Of a stretch of 64,000 nt of DNA, positions 16,272 through 24,968 are shown in pieces (the first letter of the stretch is position 1; the number at the start of each line of letters is the position of its first letter). The stretch comes from Bryobacteraceae bacterium CoA2 C42 (GTDB taxonomy: Bacteria > Acidobacteriota > Terriglobia > Bryobacterales > Bryobacteraceae). Below the pieces are notes generated by a model, which was not told the origin of the DNA, did no database searches, and worked only from the letters and a program-made list of their open reading frames with translations. The position numbers and the translations under genes were made by a program. The DNA lies in NCBI GenBank assembly GCA_019931245.1, contig JAINDL010000076.1:1-64000 (forward strand), given 5' to 3'.

Positions 16272-18650
16272 ATGTTGATGCAGAGATTGGCGGGCACGAT
16301 ATTGTTGGGGGCGGCGGCCGTGATGCTGGCGGCGGACGAGGGCGAATGGCGCCATTATGGCGGGGACCGGCAGGGGACGAAGTATTCGAGTTTGCGTCAG
16401 ATCAACAAGTCGAATGTGGCGCGACTGCAGCCGGCGTGGATTCTCGATACGGGTGATTTTAGCGACGGGAAGACCTACGGGGTGAAGTCGGCGTTCGAGA
16501 CGACGCCGCTGGTGGTGGATGGAGTGATGTATGTTTCGACGTCGTTTCACCGGCTTCTGGCGCTGGATGCGGAGACGGGAGCGCTGCGGTGGGAGTTTGA
16601 TCCGAAGTTTGACCGGAATACGCGGGTGACGCTGTTCCTGAGCCGCGGGGTGGAGTACTGGACGGATGGGAAGCGGAAGCGGATTCTGCTGGGCGATCAG
16701 AGCGGGAGGCTGTTCTCGATCGACGCAGTGACGGGGAAGCCGGATCCGGGGTTTGGCCAGGGAGGGGTGCTCGATCTGCGGAAGGGGGTAGCGGCGGAGT
16801 TTCCGCGCACTCCTTACGGGTTGACGTCACCGGCGACGGTGTGCCGGGATACGGTGGTGGTGGGTTCGTGGATAGCGGATGGGGAGCCGCGGGGCCCGGC
16901 GGGAGATATCCGGGGATTTGATGTGCGGACCGGGGCGCTACGATGGACGTTTCATACGGTGCCGCGGCCGGGGGAGGTTGGCCATGAGAGTTGGGCGGGG
17001 GAGAGTTGGAAGCAGCGGACGGGGGTAAACGCGTGGTCGATCTTCAGCGCTGACGAGAAGCTGGGTCTGTTGTATGCGCCGTTGACGTCGCCGGCGGCGG
17101 ATTTTTACGGAGCCGACCGGGCGGGCGACAACCTGTTTGCCGATAGCCTGGTGGCGGTTGATTGTCAGACGGGGAAGCGACGGTGGCATTTTCAGACGGT
17201 TCACCATGATTTGTGGGATTACGATCTGCCTGCGCAACCGGTGCTGTTTACGATGAAGCGGGCGGGGCGGCCGGTAGATGCCGTGGCGCAGATTACGAAG
17301 ACGGGTTTTGTGTTTGTGTTTGACCGGGCGACCGGCAAGCCGCTGCACGAGATCCGGGAGATGCCGTTCCCGAAGAGTCCGGTGCCTGGGGAGCAGAGTT
17401 CGCCGACGCAGCCGGTTCCGGTGAAGCCGCCGCCGTTTGCGCGGCAGTCGATGCGTCCGGAGGATTTGACGACGGTGACGGCGGAGTCGCGGGCGGAGTG
17501 TCTGGAGAAGACGAAGGGGGTGAACCTGAGGACGGATCTATTTCCGCCGGTGACGGAGCAGCCGACGGTGTTTTTTCCGGGGACGAACGGGGGGGCGAAC
17601 TGGGGAGGGGGATCGTACGATCCGGAGACGGGCACGCTATATGTGAACTCGATGGATGTTGGGGCGCTGATGCGGCTGATCCGGCGGCCGGAGGATGCGA
17701 CGCTGCGGTACCGGAATCAGGGGTTCGGGCGTTTTTGGGACTCGCAGGGGTATCCCTGCCAGCAGGCGCCGTGGGGGACGCTGACGGCGATTGATCCGAA
17801 CCGGGGGGAGTTTCGCTGGCAGGTGCGGCTGGGAGAGTTTGAGGAGTTGAAGCGCCGGGGTGTCCCGAAGACGGGGGCGCCGAATCTGGGCGGGTCGATT
17901 GTGACGGCGGGAGGCCTGGTGTTCATTGCGGCGACGAACGATGGTAAGTTTCGGGCGTTTGACAAAGACACGGGGGCCGAGCTTTGGGAGACGGCGATTC
18001 CGGCGAGCGGACATGCTACGCCGATGACGTACCTGGGCAAGCGGACGGGCAGGCAGTTTGTGGCGATTGCGGCGGGGGGTGGCAACAAGTACAACCGGAG
18101 CGTGAGCGGCAAGCTGGTGGTGTATGCGCTGCCGGCGGAGGGGGCGAGGGAGGCGCCGGTGATTTCCGTGGCGCCGCCGCCGCGGCTGCGGCGCGATTAT
18201 CAGAGCCGGCCGGAGTCACTACCGGTGACGGTGGGGGCGCAGCCGGTGGCCTTCAACCACCGGCTGCACGCCGGGCTGGGGGCACGGTGCGTGGACTGCC
18301 ATGCTTCGGCGGCGCAGGGCGCGCGGGCGAGCATTCCGGATGCGCCGCAGTGCATGAGCTGTCATCGGGCGGTGAAGGGGGAGAGCGCGGCCTTGGCGGC
18401 GCTTCGGCGATTTGCCGAGGAGCGGAAGCCGATTCCGTGGGTGCGGGTCTACCAGGTGCCGGATTTCGTCTTTTTCGGGCACGATAAGCACGTCAAGGCA
18501 GGGGTTTCCTGCACGGATTGCCACGGGCCGGTGGCGGAACGAGAGGTATTGTCGCGGGAGGTTTCGACGAGCATGGATGCGTGTATGAGCTGCCATGTCC
18601 GGCGCGGGGCCTCGACGGATTGCAGTCGCTGTCATGAGTTGGGGCAGTGA
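16272..18650 (+). CDS. PQQ-dependent dehydrogenase fused to a five-CxxCH cytochrome c domain
   Basis: The 792-residue protein begins at one of two nearby ATGs (16272 or 16278) with a signal peptide (LAGTILLGAAAVMLAADEG). Residues ~25-620 are an eight-blade PQQ propeller of the soluble/membrane glucose dehydrogenase type (EWRHYGGDRQGTKYSSL, LDAETGALRWEF, VHHDLWDYDLPAQPVL, NWGGGSYDPETGTLYVN, PNLGGSIVTAGGLVFIAATNDG). After a linker, residues ~655-792 carry five CxxCH motifs (cysteines at 673, 694, 747, 771, 784) and upstream histidines (FNHRLH, FGHDKHVKAG) typical of cytochrome c7 axial ligands. Single-heme PQQ fusions are familiar; a multiheme c7-type tail suggests direct electron transfer to a periplasmic or extracellular partner. 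The frame is open far upstream, but that stretch is antisense to the kinase. Confidence 0.88.
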   Translation: MLMQRLAGTILLGAAAVMLAADEGEWRHYGGDRQGTKYSSLRQINKSNVARLQPAWILDTGDFSDGKTYGVKSAFETTPLVVDGVMYVSTSFHRLLALDAETGALRWEFDPKFDRNTRVTLFLSRGVEYWTDGKRKRILLGDQSGRLFSIDAVTGKPDPGFGQGGVLDLRKGVAAEFPRTPYGLTSPATVCRDTVVVGSWIADGEPRGPAGDIRGFDVRTGALRWTFHTVPRPGEVGHESWAGESWKQRTGVNAWSIFSADEKLGLLYAPLTSPAADFYGADRAGDNLFADSLVAVDCQTGKRRWHFQTVHHDLWDYDLPAQPVLFTMKRAGRPVDAVAQITKTGFVFVFDRATGKPLHEIREMPFPKSPVPGEQSSPTQPVPVKPPPFARQSMRPEDLTTVTAESRAECLEKTKGVNLRTDLFPPVTEQPTVFFPGTNGGANWGGGSYDPETGTLYVNSMDVGALMRLIRRPEDATLRYRNQGFGRFWDSQGYPCQQAPWGTLTAIDPNRGEFRWQVRLGEFEELKRRGVPKTGAPNLGGSIVTAGGLVFIAATNDGKFRAFDKDTGAELWETAIPASGHATPMTYLGKRTGRQFVAIAAGGGNKYNRSVSGKLVVYALPAEGAREAPVISVAPPPRLRRDYQSRPESLPVTVGAQPVAFNHRLHAGLGARCVDCHASAAQGARASIPDAPQCMSCHRAVKGESAALAALRRFAEERKPIPWVRVYQVPDFVFFGHDKHVKAGVSCTDCHGPVAEREVLSREVSTSMDACMSCHVRRGASTDCSRCHELGQ

Positions 18651-18702
18651 AGGGTATGGTTAACGGAAAATGGACGGCGGCGAGGCCGTCCTGGAGGTTC
18701 GA

Positions 18703-21700
18703 ATGCGCAAAATGATTCTTCCCCTGTTGGTAATGCTGCTGTGGCCATCGCTTGAGCCGCTGCGGGCGCAGCTTCTTTACGGTTCGATGGTCGGGAATGT
18801 TACGGACCCGGCGGACGCCGCAGTGCCTGGCGCGACGGTGACAGTGACCAGCGTGGAGACGAACGCGACGCGGTCCGTGGTGACGAACGAAACCGGGTAT
18901 TTTGTGATTCAGAATTTGCTGCCGGGCGCCTACCGGGTGCAGATCGGCAAGGAAGGATTTACGCCTACGACGATCAGCGGGGTGGTGGTTTCGATCAACA
19001 GCGTGGTGCGGGCCGATGCGACGATCAAGATCGGGCCGGTGGCGGCGACGGTGCTGGTGAGCGCGGAGACGGCGGCGCTGCAGACGGACCGGGCGGAGGT
19101 GCGGGCGGAGGTGAGTTCCCGGCAGCTGGTGAATCTGCCGATGCCTCCGGGCCGGAACTACCAGCAGCTGATGGTGACGGTGCCGGGGTTTGCGCCGCCC
19201 GACAACGCGCATTCGGCGCCGGCCAACCCGTCGCGGGCGCTGCGGTTCAACGTGAACGGGACGAGTTCGAACTCGGTGAATACGCGGATTGACGGGGCCA
19301 GCAGTACGAACATCTACATTCCGCACATGGCGGGTTATGTTCCGCCGCTGGAGTCGATTGAGACCGTGAACGTGGTGACGAATTCGTTTGATGCCGAGCA
19401 GGGTCTGGCGGGGGGCGCCGCGATCAACGTGCAGATCAAGAGCGGGTCGAACCAGAGTCACGGGTCGGCGTTCTGGTATCACAACAACAATGCGATGAAG
19501 GCGCGACCGTTCTTTCTGCCGCAGGGGGAGCGAAACCCGAAGCTTGTGTACAACCAGTTTGGCGGGACGATGGGCGGGGCGGTGAAGAAAGACCGGCTCT
19601 TTTACTTTACGAGTTACGAGGGAACGACGGATCACAAGTTTTCGTCGGGAATCGGGAGCGTGCCGACGGCGGCGATGCGGGGCGGGAACTTTTCGGGGAG
19701 CCCGACGGCGATTTTCGACACGATGAGCGGGAACCTGGCGGACGGATCGGACCGGGCGCCATTTCCGGGCAATCTGATCCCGGCCAGCCGGATCCATCCG
19801 GCGACGGCGAAGATTCTGCCGCTGTACCCGGATCCGAACATAGCCGGTCGCCCGCGTCCGCAGAACAACTATTTCGCGGCGGGGCAATACTATCTGGACC
19901 GGCACGCGGCCGATGTGAAGATGAACTGGAACGCGACGGAGAAGTACAACATGTACGGGCGGTTCAGCCTGCTCGATTTCGGGACGGCCAACCAGCAGTG
20001 GTTTGGGCGGCAGCTGGGGGGACCGACCATTGTGGCGGGCGGGCAGCCGGGGCAGGCCACGGGGAGAATCTACAATTCGACGATTGCGGCGAATTACACC
20101 TTTACGCCGAGCTTTTTGATTGACACCTACTTTGGATGGTCGAAGATGACGGTGGATTCGCGGCAGGATCGGCTGGAGGAGCGGGTGGGATTGGAGGTGC
20201 TGGGGATTCCGGGTACGAACGGTACGCGTTACTTTGAGGGGGGCTGGCCGCAGTTCAACGTGGAGAACTTCACGGTGATTGGCATTCCGAACAACTTCAT
20301 GCCGATGGCGCAGGATGATCCGCAGTTTCAGTACGTGATGAACGCGAACTGGAACAAGGGGAGCCATGACATCCGGATGGGTTTTGACTTCTACAACCAG
20401 CATCTGAATCAGGCGCAGCCCGAGTTGTCGGGCGCTCCGTTCGGGGCCTCGGGCGGGTTTCAGTTTCAGCAGGGGATGACGCGGACGCGGAACGGTCCGG
20501 TGGGGAGTGAGTTCAATTCGTTTGGGGCGTTTCTGTTGGGAGCGGCGTCGCGGGTAGGGCGGACGGCGATGGTTCCGGATGCGCTAGTGACGCGGTCATG
20601 GCTCTACAGCGCCTATATCCGGGACCGCTGGCAGGTGAACCGGAAACTGACGATTTCCTATGGGATGCGGTGGGAGTACTTTCCGCTGTTGACGCGGGCG
20701 GACCGGGGCATTGAGATCTATGATTGGGGCCGGAATCAGATGGTCATCTGCGGGGTGGCCAACCAGCCGCGCAACTGCGGGATCGACGAGAGCAAGCGGC
20801 TGTTTGTCCCGCGGTTCGGATTGGCGTACCGGGCGACGAACTCGTTTGTGATTCGCGCGGGGTACGGGATCACGAACGATCCGTACACGCTGGTGCGGGC
20901 GCTGCGGGGGAACTACCCGGTGCTGTTATCGTCCGACATTGTTTCGGCGAACGGATTTGTGCCGGCGACGGATTTGACGCGGGGGATCCCGCGGATTGAT
21001 GTGCCGGACTTTTCGACGGGGGTGATTCCGGTGGATCCGCGGGCGGCGATTATCAGCCTGATGCGGGACAACTGGCGGCGGGGGTACATCCAGAGCTGGA
21101 ATGTGACGCTGCAGAAGCAGTTTGGCGGTTGGACGGCGGAGGCGGGCTACGTGGCGACCCGGTCGATTGGCCAGTTGGGGAATCTGGACCGGAACGCGGG
21201 CTATCCGGGCGGCGGCAACGCGAGCCGGCCGTTGAGTCAACGGTTCGGGCGGATTACGCGGACGGCGCAGATAACGGGGTTGGGGACCTACCGCTATGAC
21301 TCGCTGCAGACGCGTCTCGACCGCCGTTTTGCGGCGGGCTATCAGGTGGGGGCGGCGTATACGTTTTCAAAGAGCATGGGCATTGCGGGTAACGACAACT
21401 CGGACGGCGTGCCGCGGATCCATTTGCCGGAGTTTTTCCGGCTGAACCGGGCGGTTTCGGGTTTTGACCGTCCGCATAACTTTCAGGCGACGGGCATTGC
21501 GGAGTTGCCGTTTGGACGCGGCAAGCGGATGGCGTCGAGCGGGTTTGCGGCCGCGGTATTGGGGGGATGGCAGTTGAATACGGTGCTGAGCCTTTACTCG
21601 GGTCCGCCGTTCAGCGTCACGGCGCCGGGGGCGGACCTGAACGCGCCGGGCAATGATCAGCGCGCGGACCTGGTAAATTCGAATGTCCGGAAGCTGGGGG

Positions 21701-22026
21701 GAGCGGGTCCGGGGCAGAAGTTTTATGATCCGAGCGCGTTTGCCCAGGTGCGGGCGCCGCGGTTTGGCACGGCGGGCTGGAACCTGCTGCGGGGTCCGGG
21801 GACGGTGAACGTGGATCTGGGTTTGTTCCGGAAGTTTCGAGTCCGGGAGGGCTTTTCGGCGGAGTTCCGGGCGGAGGCGTTCAATGCGACGAACACGCCG
21901 AAGTTCGGCAATCCGAACGGGGATGTTTCGGCGGGCAACTTCATGGAGATCAACTCGACGCGGGGGGTAGGACGGGAGGGCGTGGACGAGCGGGTGTTTC
22001 GGTTGGGACTGCGGATGGCTTGGTAG
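18703..22026 (+). CDS. Oar-like TonB-dependent receptor with carboxypeptidase-regulatory domain
   Basis: The start at 18703 has GGAGG at 18693-18697; an earlier in-frame ATG at 18670 has no such site. The product has 1107 residues: signal (MRKMILPLLVMLLWPSLEPLRA), a carboxypeptidase-regulatory-like domain (~25-105; GNVTDPADAAVPGATVTVT, NETGYFVIQNLLPGAYRV), plug (~130-250) and a large barrel ending FRLGLRMAW. This type is greatly expanded in Solibacter-like acidobacteria and is thought to import or bind large oligomers. It starts 52 bases after the PQQ-cytochrome gene on the same strand, so they may be co-transcribed. Substrate unknown. Confidence 0.92.
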   Translation: MRKMILPLLVMLLWPSLEPLRAQLLYGSMVGNVTDPADAAVPGATVTVTSVETNATRSVVTNETGYFVIQNLLPGAYRVQIGKEGFTPTTISGVVVSINSVVRADATIKIGPVAATVLVSAETAALQTDRAEVRAEVSSRQLVNLPMPPGRNYQQLMVTVPGFAPPDNAHSAPANPSRALRFNVNGTSSNSVNTRIDGASSTNIYIPHMAGYVPPLESIETVNVVTNSFDAEQGLAGGAAINVQIKSGSNQSHGSAFWYHNNNAMKARPFFLPQGERNPKLVYNQFGGTMGGAVKKDRLFYFTSYEGTTDHKFSSGIGSVPTAAMRGGNFSGSPTAIFDTMSGNLADGSDRAPFPGNLIPASRIHPATAKILPLYPDPNIAGRPRPQNNYFAAGQYYLDRHAADVKMNWNATEKYNMYGRFSLLDFGTANQQWFGRQLGGPTIVAGGQPGQATGRIYNSTIAANYTFTPSFLIDTYFGWSKMTVDSRQDRLEERVGLEVLGIPGTNGTRYFEGGWPQFNVENFTVIGIPNNFMPMAQDDPQFQYVMNANWNKGSHDIRMGFDFYNQHLNQAQPELSGAPFGASGGFQFQQGMTRTRNGPVGSEFNSFGAFLLGAASRVGRTAMVPDALVTRSWLYSAYIRDRWQVNRKLTISYGMRWEYFPLLTRADRGIEIYDWGRNQMVICGVANQPRNCGIDESKRLFVPRFGLAYRATNSFVIRAGYGITNDPYTLVRALRGNYPVLLSSDIVSANGFVPATDLTRGIPRIDVPDFSTGVIPVDPRAAIISLMRDNWRRGYIQSWNVTLQKQFGGWTAEAGYVATRSIGQLGNLDRNAGYPGGGNASRPLSQRFGRITRTAQITGLGTYRYDSLQTRLDRRFAAGYQVGAAYTFSKSMGIAGNDNSDGVPRIHLPEFFRLNRAVSGFDRPHNFQATGIAELPFGRGKRMASSGFAAAVLGGWQLNTVLSLYSGPPFSVTAPGADLNAPGNDQRADLVNSNVRKLGGAGPGQKFYDPSAFAQVRAPRFGTAGWNLLRGPGTVNVDLGLFRKFRVREGFSAEFRAEAFNATNTPKFGNPNGDVSAGNFMEINSTRGVGREGVDERVFRLGLRMAW

Positions 22027-22062
22027 CGGGTCAAATTCAGTCCGCCACCGCAGTCCGGCCGG

Positions 22063-23286
22063 TTAGCGGTTGAGAAGGGTCTTGCGGAGCCAGTCGAGGG
22101 CCTGGATGACGGCGAGGCTGCGGACGCGGTGGCGGTCGCCGAAGAGTTTGAGCTGACGGCAGTGGACGTGTTGGGGGGTGGCGAGGCCGGCGAAGCAGAG
22201 GCCGGCCTGGTCTCCTTCGGCGTAGCCGGTGAGAGAGAGGGCGTAGTTGGCGCCGGTGCGTTCGCGGGCGGCTTGGGCCATGGCGAGGGCGACGGGTTCG
22301 GAGACGGCGGTGTGGGCGGCGAGCAGGGCCGGGTCGACGCCGAGGAGTTTGGTCTTCATGGCGTCGGTATAGGTCTGGAAGCCGCCGGCGTAGTAGGCGC
22401 TGGAGCCGGAGGAGTCGGTGATGCGGCCGCCGAGGAGGCCGGCGGTGATGCTTTCGGCGGTGGCGAGGGTTGCGTTTTGGGCGAGGAGAAGGCGGCCGAC
22501 GGTTTGTTCGAGGGTGGCGCCATCGGAGCTATAGATGCGATCGCCGAGGAGGGCGACGATGGGGTCGGCGACGGCGGCGAGGAGGCGTTCGGCTTCGGCT
22601 TCGTCGTCGGTGCGGGCGCGGAAGTGGATGTGCACGTCGCCGGGGGCGGCGAGGATGGTGGTAACGGGGTTGGTGAACTGGGTGTAGACGGGGGCGATGA
22701 GGGAGTCGAGATCGCTTTCGCCGATGCCGGCGACGCGGTACCAGCGGGTGCGGATGACCGAGGGGGGGATGAGTTGGCGGAGGCGGGGCAGGATCTGATC
22801 CTGGACCATGGGCTTGAGTTCGCGGGGGGGGCCGGGGAGGAGGGCGACGTAGCGGCCGGGGGCGGGGGAGAGCCAGAGGCCGGGGGCGGTGCCGTTGGGA
22901 TTGGGGAGGACCGCGGCGCCGGCGAGGACGTTGGCTTGGCGGCGGTTGTTATCGCTGGGGGTGCGGCCGAAGCGGGAGAAGCGTTCTAGGATGGCGTCCC
23001 AGATGGCGGGGTCGAAGTGCTGGGTGAGGCCGAGGGCGGCGGCGGAGGCATCGCGGGTGACGTCGTCTTCGGTGGGGCCGAGGCCGCCGGTGAGGAGGAC
23101 GAGTTCGGAGCGGGAGGAGCTGGACCGGATTTCGTTGGTGAGGCGTTCGCGGTCGTCGCCGATGATGCATTTGGCGACGACTTCGATGCCGAGGTCGTTG
23201 AGATGCTGGGTGAGATAGAGCGAATTGGTATCGACCTTTCCGGGGGTGAGGAGTTCGCTGCCTACGGCGATGATTTCGGCGTTCAT
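22063..23286 (-). CDS. cinA: CinA-family nicotinamide-nucleotide amidohydrolase
   Basis: The 407-residue protein has an N-terminal MoCF/COG1058 domain (~1-170; EIIAVGSELLTPGKVDTNSLYL, TGGLGPTEDDVTRD) and a C-terminal CinA/PncC domain (~250-405; LATAESITAGLLGGRITDSSGSSAYYAGG). Family function: hydrolysis of NMN/ADP-ribose in pyridine nucleotide salvage. The usual Cys of AESCTGG is Ile here, but the catalytic Ser of AES is kept. It is the last gene of the rimO-yacG-pgpA-NHL-cinA run, six bases after the propeller gene. Confidence 0.93.
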   Translation of the reverse strand: MNAEIIAVGSELLTPGKVDTNSLYLTQHLNDLGIEVVAKCIIGDDRERLTNEIRSSSSRSELVLLTGGLGPTEDDVTRDASAAALGLTQHFDPAIWDAILERFSRFGRTPSDNNRRQANVLAGAAVLPNPNGTAPGLWLSPAPGRYVALLPGPPRELKPMVQDQILPRLRQLIPPSVIRTRWYRVAGIGESDLDSLIAPVYTQFTNPVTTILAAPGDVHIHFRARTDDEAEAERLLAAVADPIVALLGDRIYSSDGATLEQTVGRLLLAQNATLATAESITAGLLGGRITDSSGSSAYYAGGFQTYTDAMKTKLLGVDPALLAAHTAVSEPVALAMAQAARERTGANYALSLTGYAEGDQAGLCFAGLATPQHVHCRQLKLFGDRHRVRSLAVIQALDWLRKTLLNR

Positions 23287-23292
23287 GGGAGT

Positions 23293-24324
23293 TTAGTAGA
23301 GGGGGCGGCCGGTGATGCCGACGTCGAGGCGGTAGAGGGTGTTGTTGGTGGTGATGGCCATGGCGCCGGAGGGGGTGAAGGCGAGGCCGACCATGCCGGG
23401 ACCGGAGACGAACAGGGAGGATTCGCGGTCCGGGGTGAGGCGGACGATGCCGCAGCGGCCGGCATGGGAGGCGGCGACGTAGAGGTTGTCGTCGATGTCG
23501 AAGGCGAGGCCCTGGGGACGGCCGAGGCCGCGGAAGAAGACTTCGACTTCGCCCTCGCGGGAGATGCGGTGGACGCAGTCGTAGCTTGAAGTGGTGGGGC
23601 CGGTGACATAGAGGTAGCCGGCGGGGCCGAAGGCGAGGTGGTATGCGGCGACGGAGGGTTCGATGGTGGCGAAGACGTAGATCTGGCGGTCGCGGGAGAT
23701 TTTGAAGATGGTGCCGGAGCGGTCGCCGACGTAGAGGTTGTCGTCTTCGTCGAAGGCGATGCCGGTGGCGACGCCCATGCCTTCGACATAGACGGACATT
23801 TCGCCGCGGGGGGAGACCTCGTAGACGATGCCATCGTGTCGGGAGGAGACGTAGAGGTTGCCGTCGGCGTGGAAGGCCAGACCGGTGGCGTTCATGATGT
23901 CAGAGAGGAAGGGCTGGGCGCCGCTGTCGCGGGGGTCGATGCGATAGACGCTGACAGGGGTGGACTGGCCGCGGGAGCCGGAGAAGGTGGTGAAGATCTG
24001 GCCGGAGTGGTCGACGGCGGGGCTGGAGACGGGGTGGAGGCCGTCGGCGAGGGGGATGCCGATGTCGCATTGCCAGGCGGGGAGGCTGACGTGGGGTCCG
24101 CTGGTGACCATGAGTTCGCCGGTAGCGTCTTCGGGGACGCGGGCGATGACGAGGGAGTCAGAGCCGACGATGATGGGGGCAAAGTTTTCGCCGAGGAGGA
24201 CACGGGGCCGGGCCGTTTTGGCGAAGCCTTTGCCGCGGATGCGGAGTTCGCCGCCGGGGATGGCGGCTTCCGGGGAGACGTGGGAGATTTTGGGGGCGGT
24301 GTCGGAGATTTTTCGGGGGGGCAT
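23293..24324 (-). CDS. TIG/IPT domain plus NHL-type propeller protein
   Basis: The 343-residue protein starts at 24324, after which all homology begins. Residues ~10-95 form an IPT/TIG immunoglobulin-like fold (PKISHVSPEAAIPGGELRIRGKGFAKTARPRVLLG). Residues ~100-340 form an NHL/SMP-30-like propeller with repeated A-x-D-x-D-G/D-N-L-Y-V blades (GLAFHADGNLYVSS, GIAFDEDDNLYVGD, GLAFDIDDNLYVAA). No signal peptide is visible, so it may be cytosolic. It lies between pgpA and cinA in a tightly packed operon. Function unknown. Confidence 0.85.
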   Translation of the reverse strand: MPPRKISDTAPKISHVSPEAAIPGGELRIRGKGFAKTARPRVLLGENFAPIIVGSDSLVIARVPEDATGELMVTSGPHVSLPAWQCDIGIPLADGLHPVSSPAVDHSGQIFTTFSGSRGQSTPVSVYRIDPRDSGAQPFLSDIMNATGLAFHADGNLYVSSRHDGIVYEVSPRGEMSVYVEGMGVATGIAFDEDDNLYVGDRSGTIFKISRDRQIYVFATIEPSVAAYHLAFGPAGYLYVTGPTTSSYDCVHRISREGEVEVFFRGLGRPQGLAFDIDDNLYVAASHAGRCGIVRLTPDRESSLFVSGPGMVGLAFTPSGAMAITTNNTLYRLDVGITGRPLY

Positions 24325-24340
24325 GGTGCGTAGTGAAGGG

Positions 24341-24802
24341 CTAATAGAGATTGTTCCACCCGGCCACCTGCATGACAACCGCGCCGAACAGGCCGGCGAG
24401 GAGATCGTCGGCGATGATGCCGTAGCCGCCGGGGAGTTTTTCGAGGCGGCGGATGGGCCAGGGTTTGACGATATCGAAGAAGCGGAACAGGACGAAGGCC
24501 CAGAGCCAGGCCTGCCAGGAGTGGGTATGGACGGCGGCGGCGAGGGTGACCCACTGGCCGAGCACCTCGTCGATGACGACATCCTGGGGGTCTTTTCGAC
24601 CGGTGAGGCGGGCGTGGACATCGGCGGCCCAGACGCCGGGGGCGAGGAAGAGGGCGGTGAGGAGCCAGGGGGAGAGGGGGACGAGGTAGGCGAAGAGGAG
24701 GCCGCCGAGGGCGCCGGCGGTGCCGGGTCCGTAGGGGAAGCGTCCGCAGCCGAACCAAATTGCCAGCTGAGTGGCGAGGCGGTTAACGCCCGAATTCGTC
24801 AT
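24341..24802 (-). CDS. pgpA: Phosphatidylglycerophosphatase A
   Basis: The 153-residue membrane protein has the PgpA signature: GCGRFPYGPGTAG near the N-terminus, KDPQDVVIDEVLGQW in the middle and RFFDIVKPWPIRRLEKLPGG near the end. It dephosphorylates phosphatidylglycerophosphate to phosphatidylglycerol in the inner membrane. Its start overlaps the last 20 bases of yacG. Confidence 0.94.
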   Translation of the reverse strand: MTNSGVNRLATQLAIWFGCGRFPYGPGTAGALGGLLFAYLVPLSPWLLTALFLAPGVWAADVHARLTGRKDPQDVVIDEVLGQWVTLAAAVHTHSWQAWLWAFVLFRFFDIVKPWPIRRLEKLPGGYGIIADDLLAGLFGAVVMQVAGWNNLY

Positions 24803-24962
24803 CGGAGTCCAGATTGGCCAGTTCGTTGGGGCTGAGGGGGGTGGAGATGACGTACTTTTCCTCCGCCCAGTTGCCGAGGTCGACGAGTTTGCAGCGTTCG
24901 CTGCAGAAGGGCATGAAGGGGTCGTGGAGGGTGACGGTCTTCTTGCAGATAGGGCACTTCAT
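24783..24962 (-). CDS. yacG: DNA gyrase inhibitor YacG (zinc-ribbon)
   Basis: The 59-codon frame encodes MKCPICKKTVTLHD at the start and PFCSERCKLVDLGNW in the middle, giving the four zinc-ligand cysteines (CxxC and CxxxC) of YacG. The SERC-x-x-x-DLGxW motif is diagnostic. It then runs EEKYVIS and an acidic tail. YacG binds GyrB and inhibits gyrase in E. coli. It lies six bases after rimO and overlaps the pgpA start by 20 bases. Confidence 0.93.
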   Translation of the reverse strand: MKCPICKKTVTLHDPFMPFCSERCKLVDLGNWAEEKYVISTPLSPNELANLDSDDEFGR

Positions 24963-24968
24963 GATGGG

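Noticed and set aside
18690-18712. GGTTCGAAT tRNA T-loop-like string
   Set aside because: It is the ribosome site and start of the TonB receptor gene; no cloverleaf can be formed around it.
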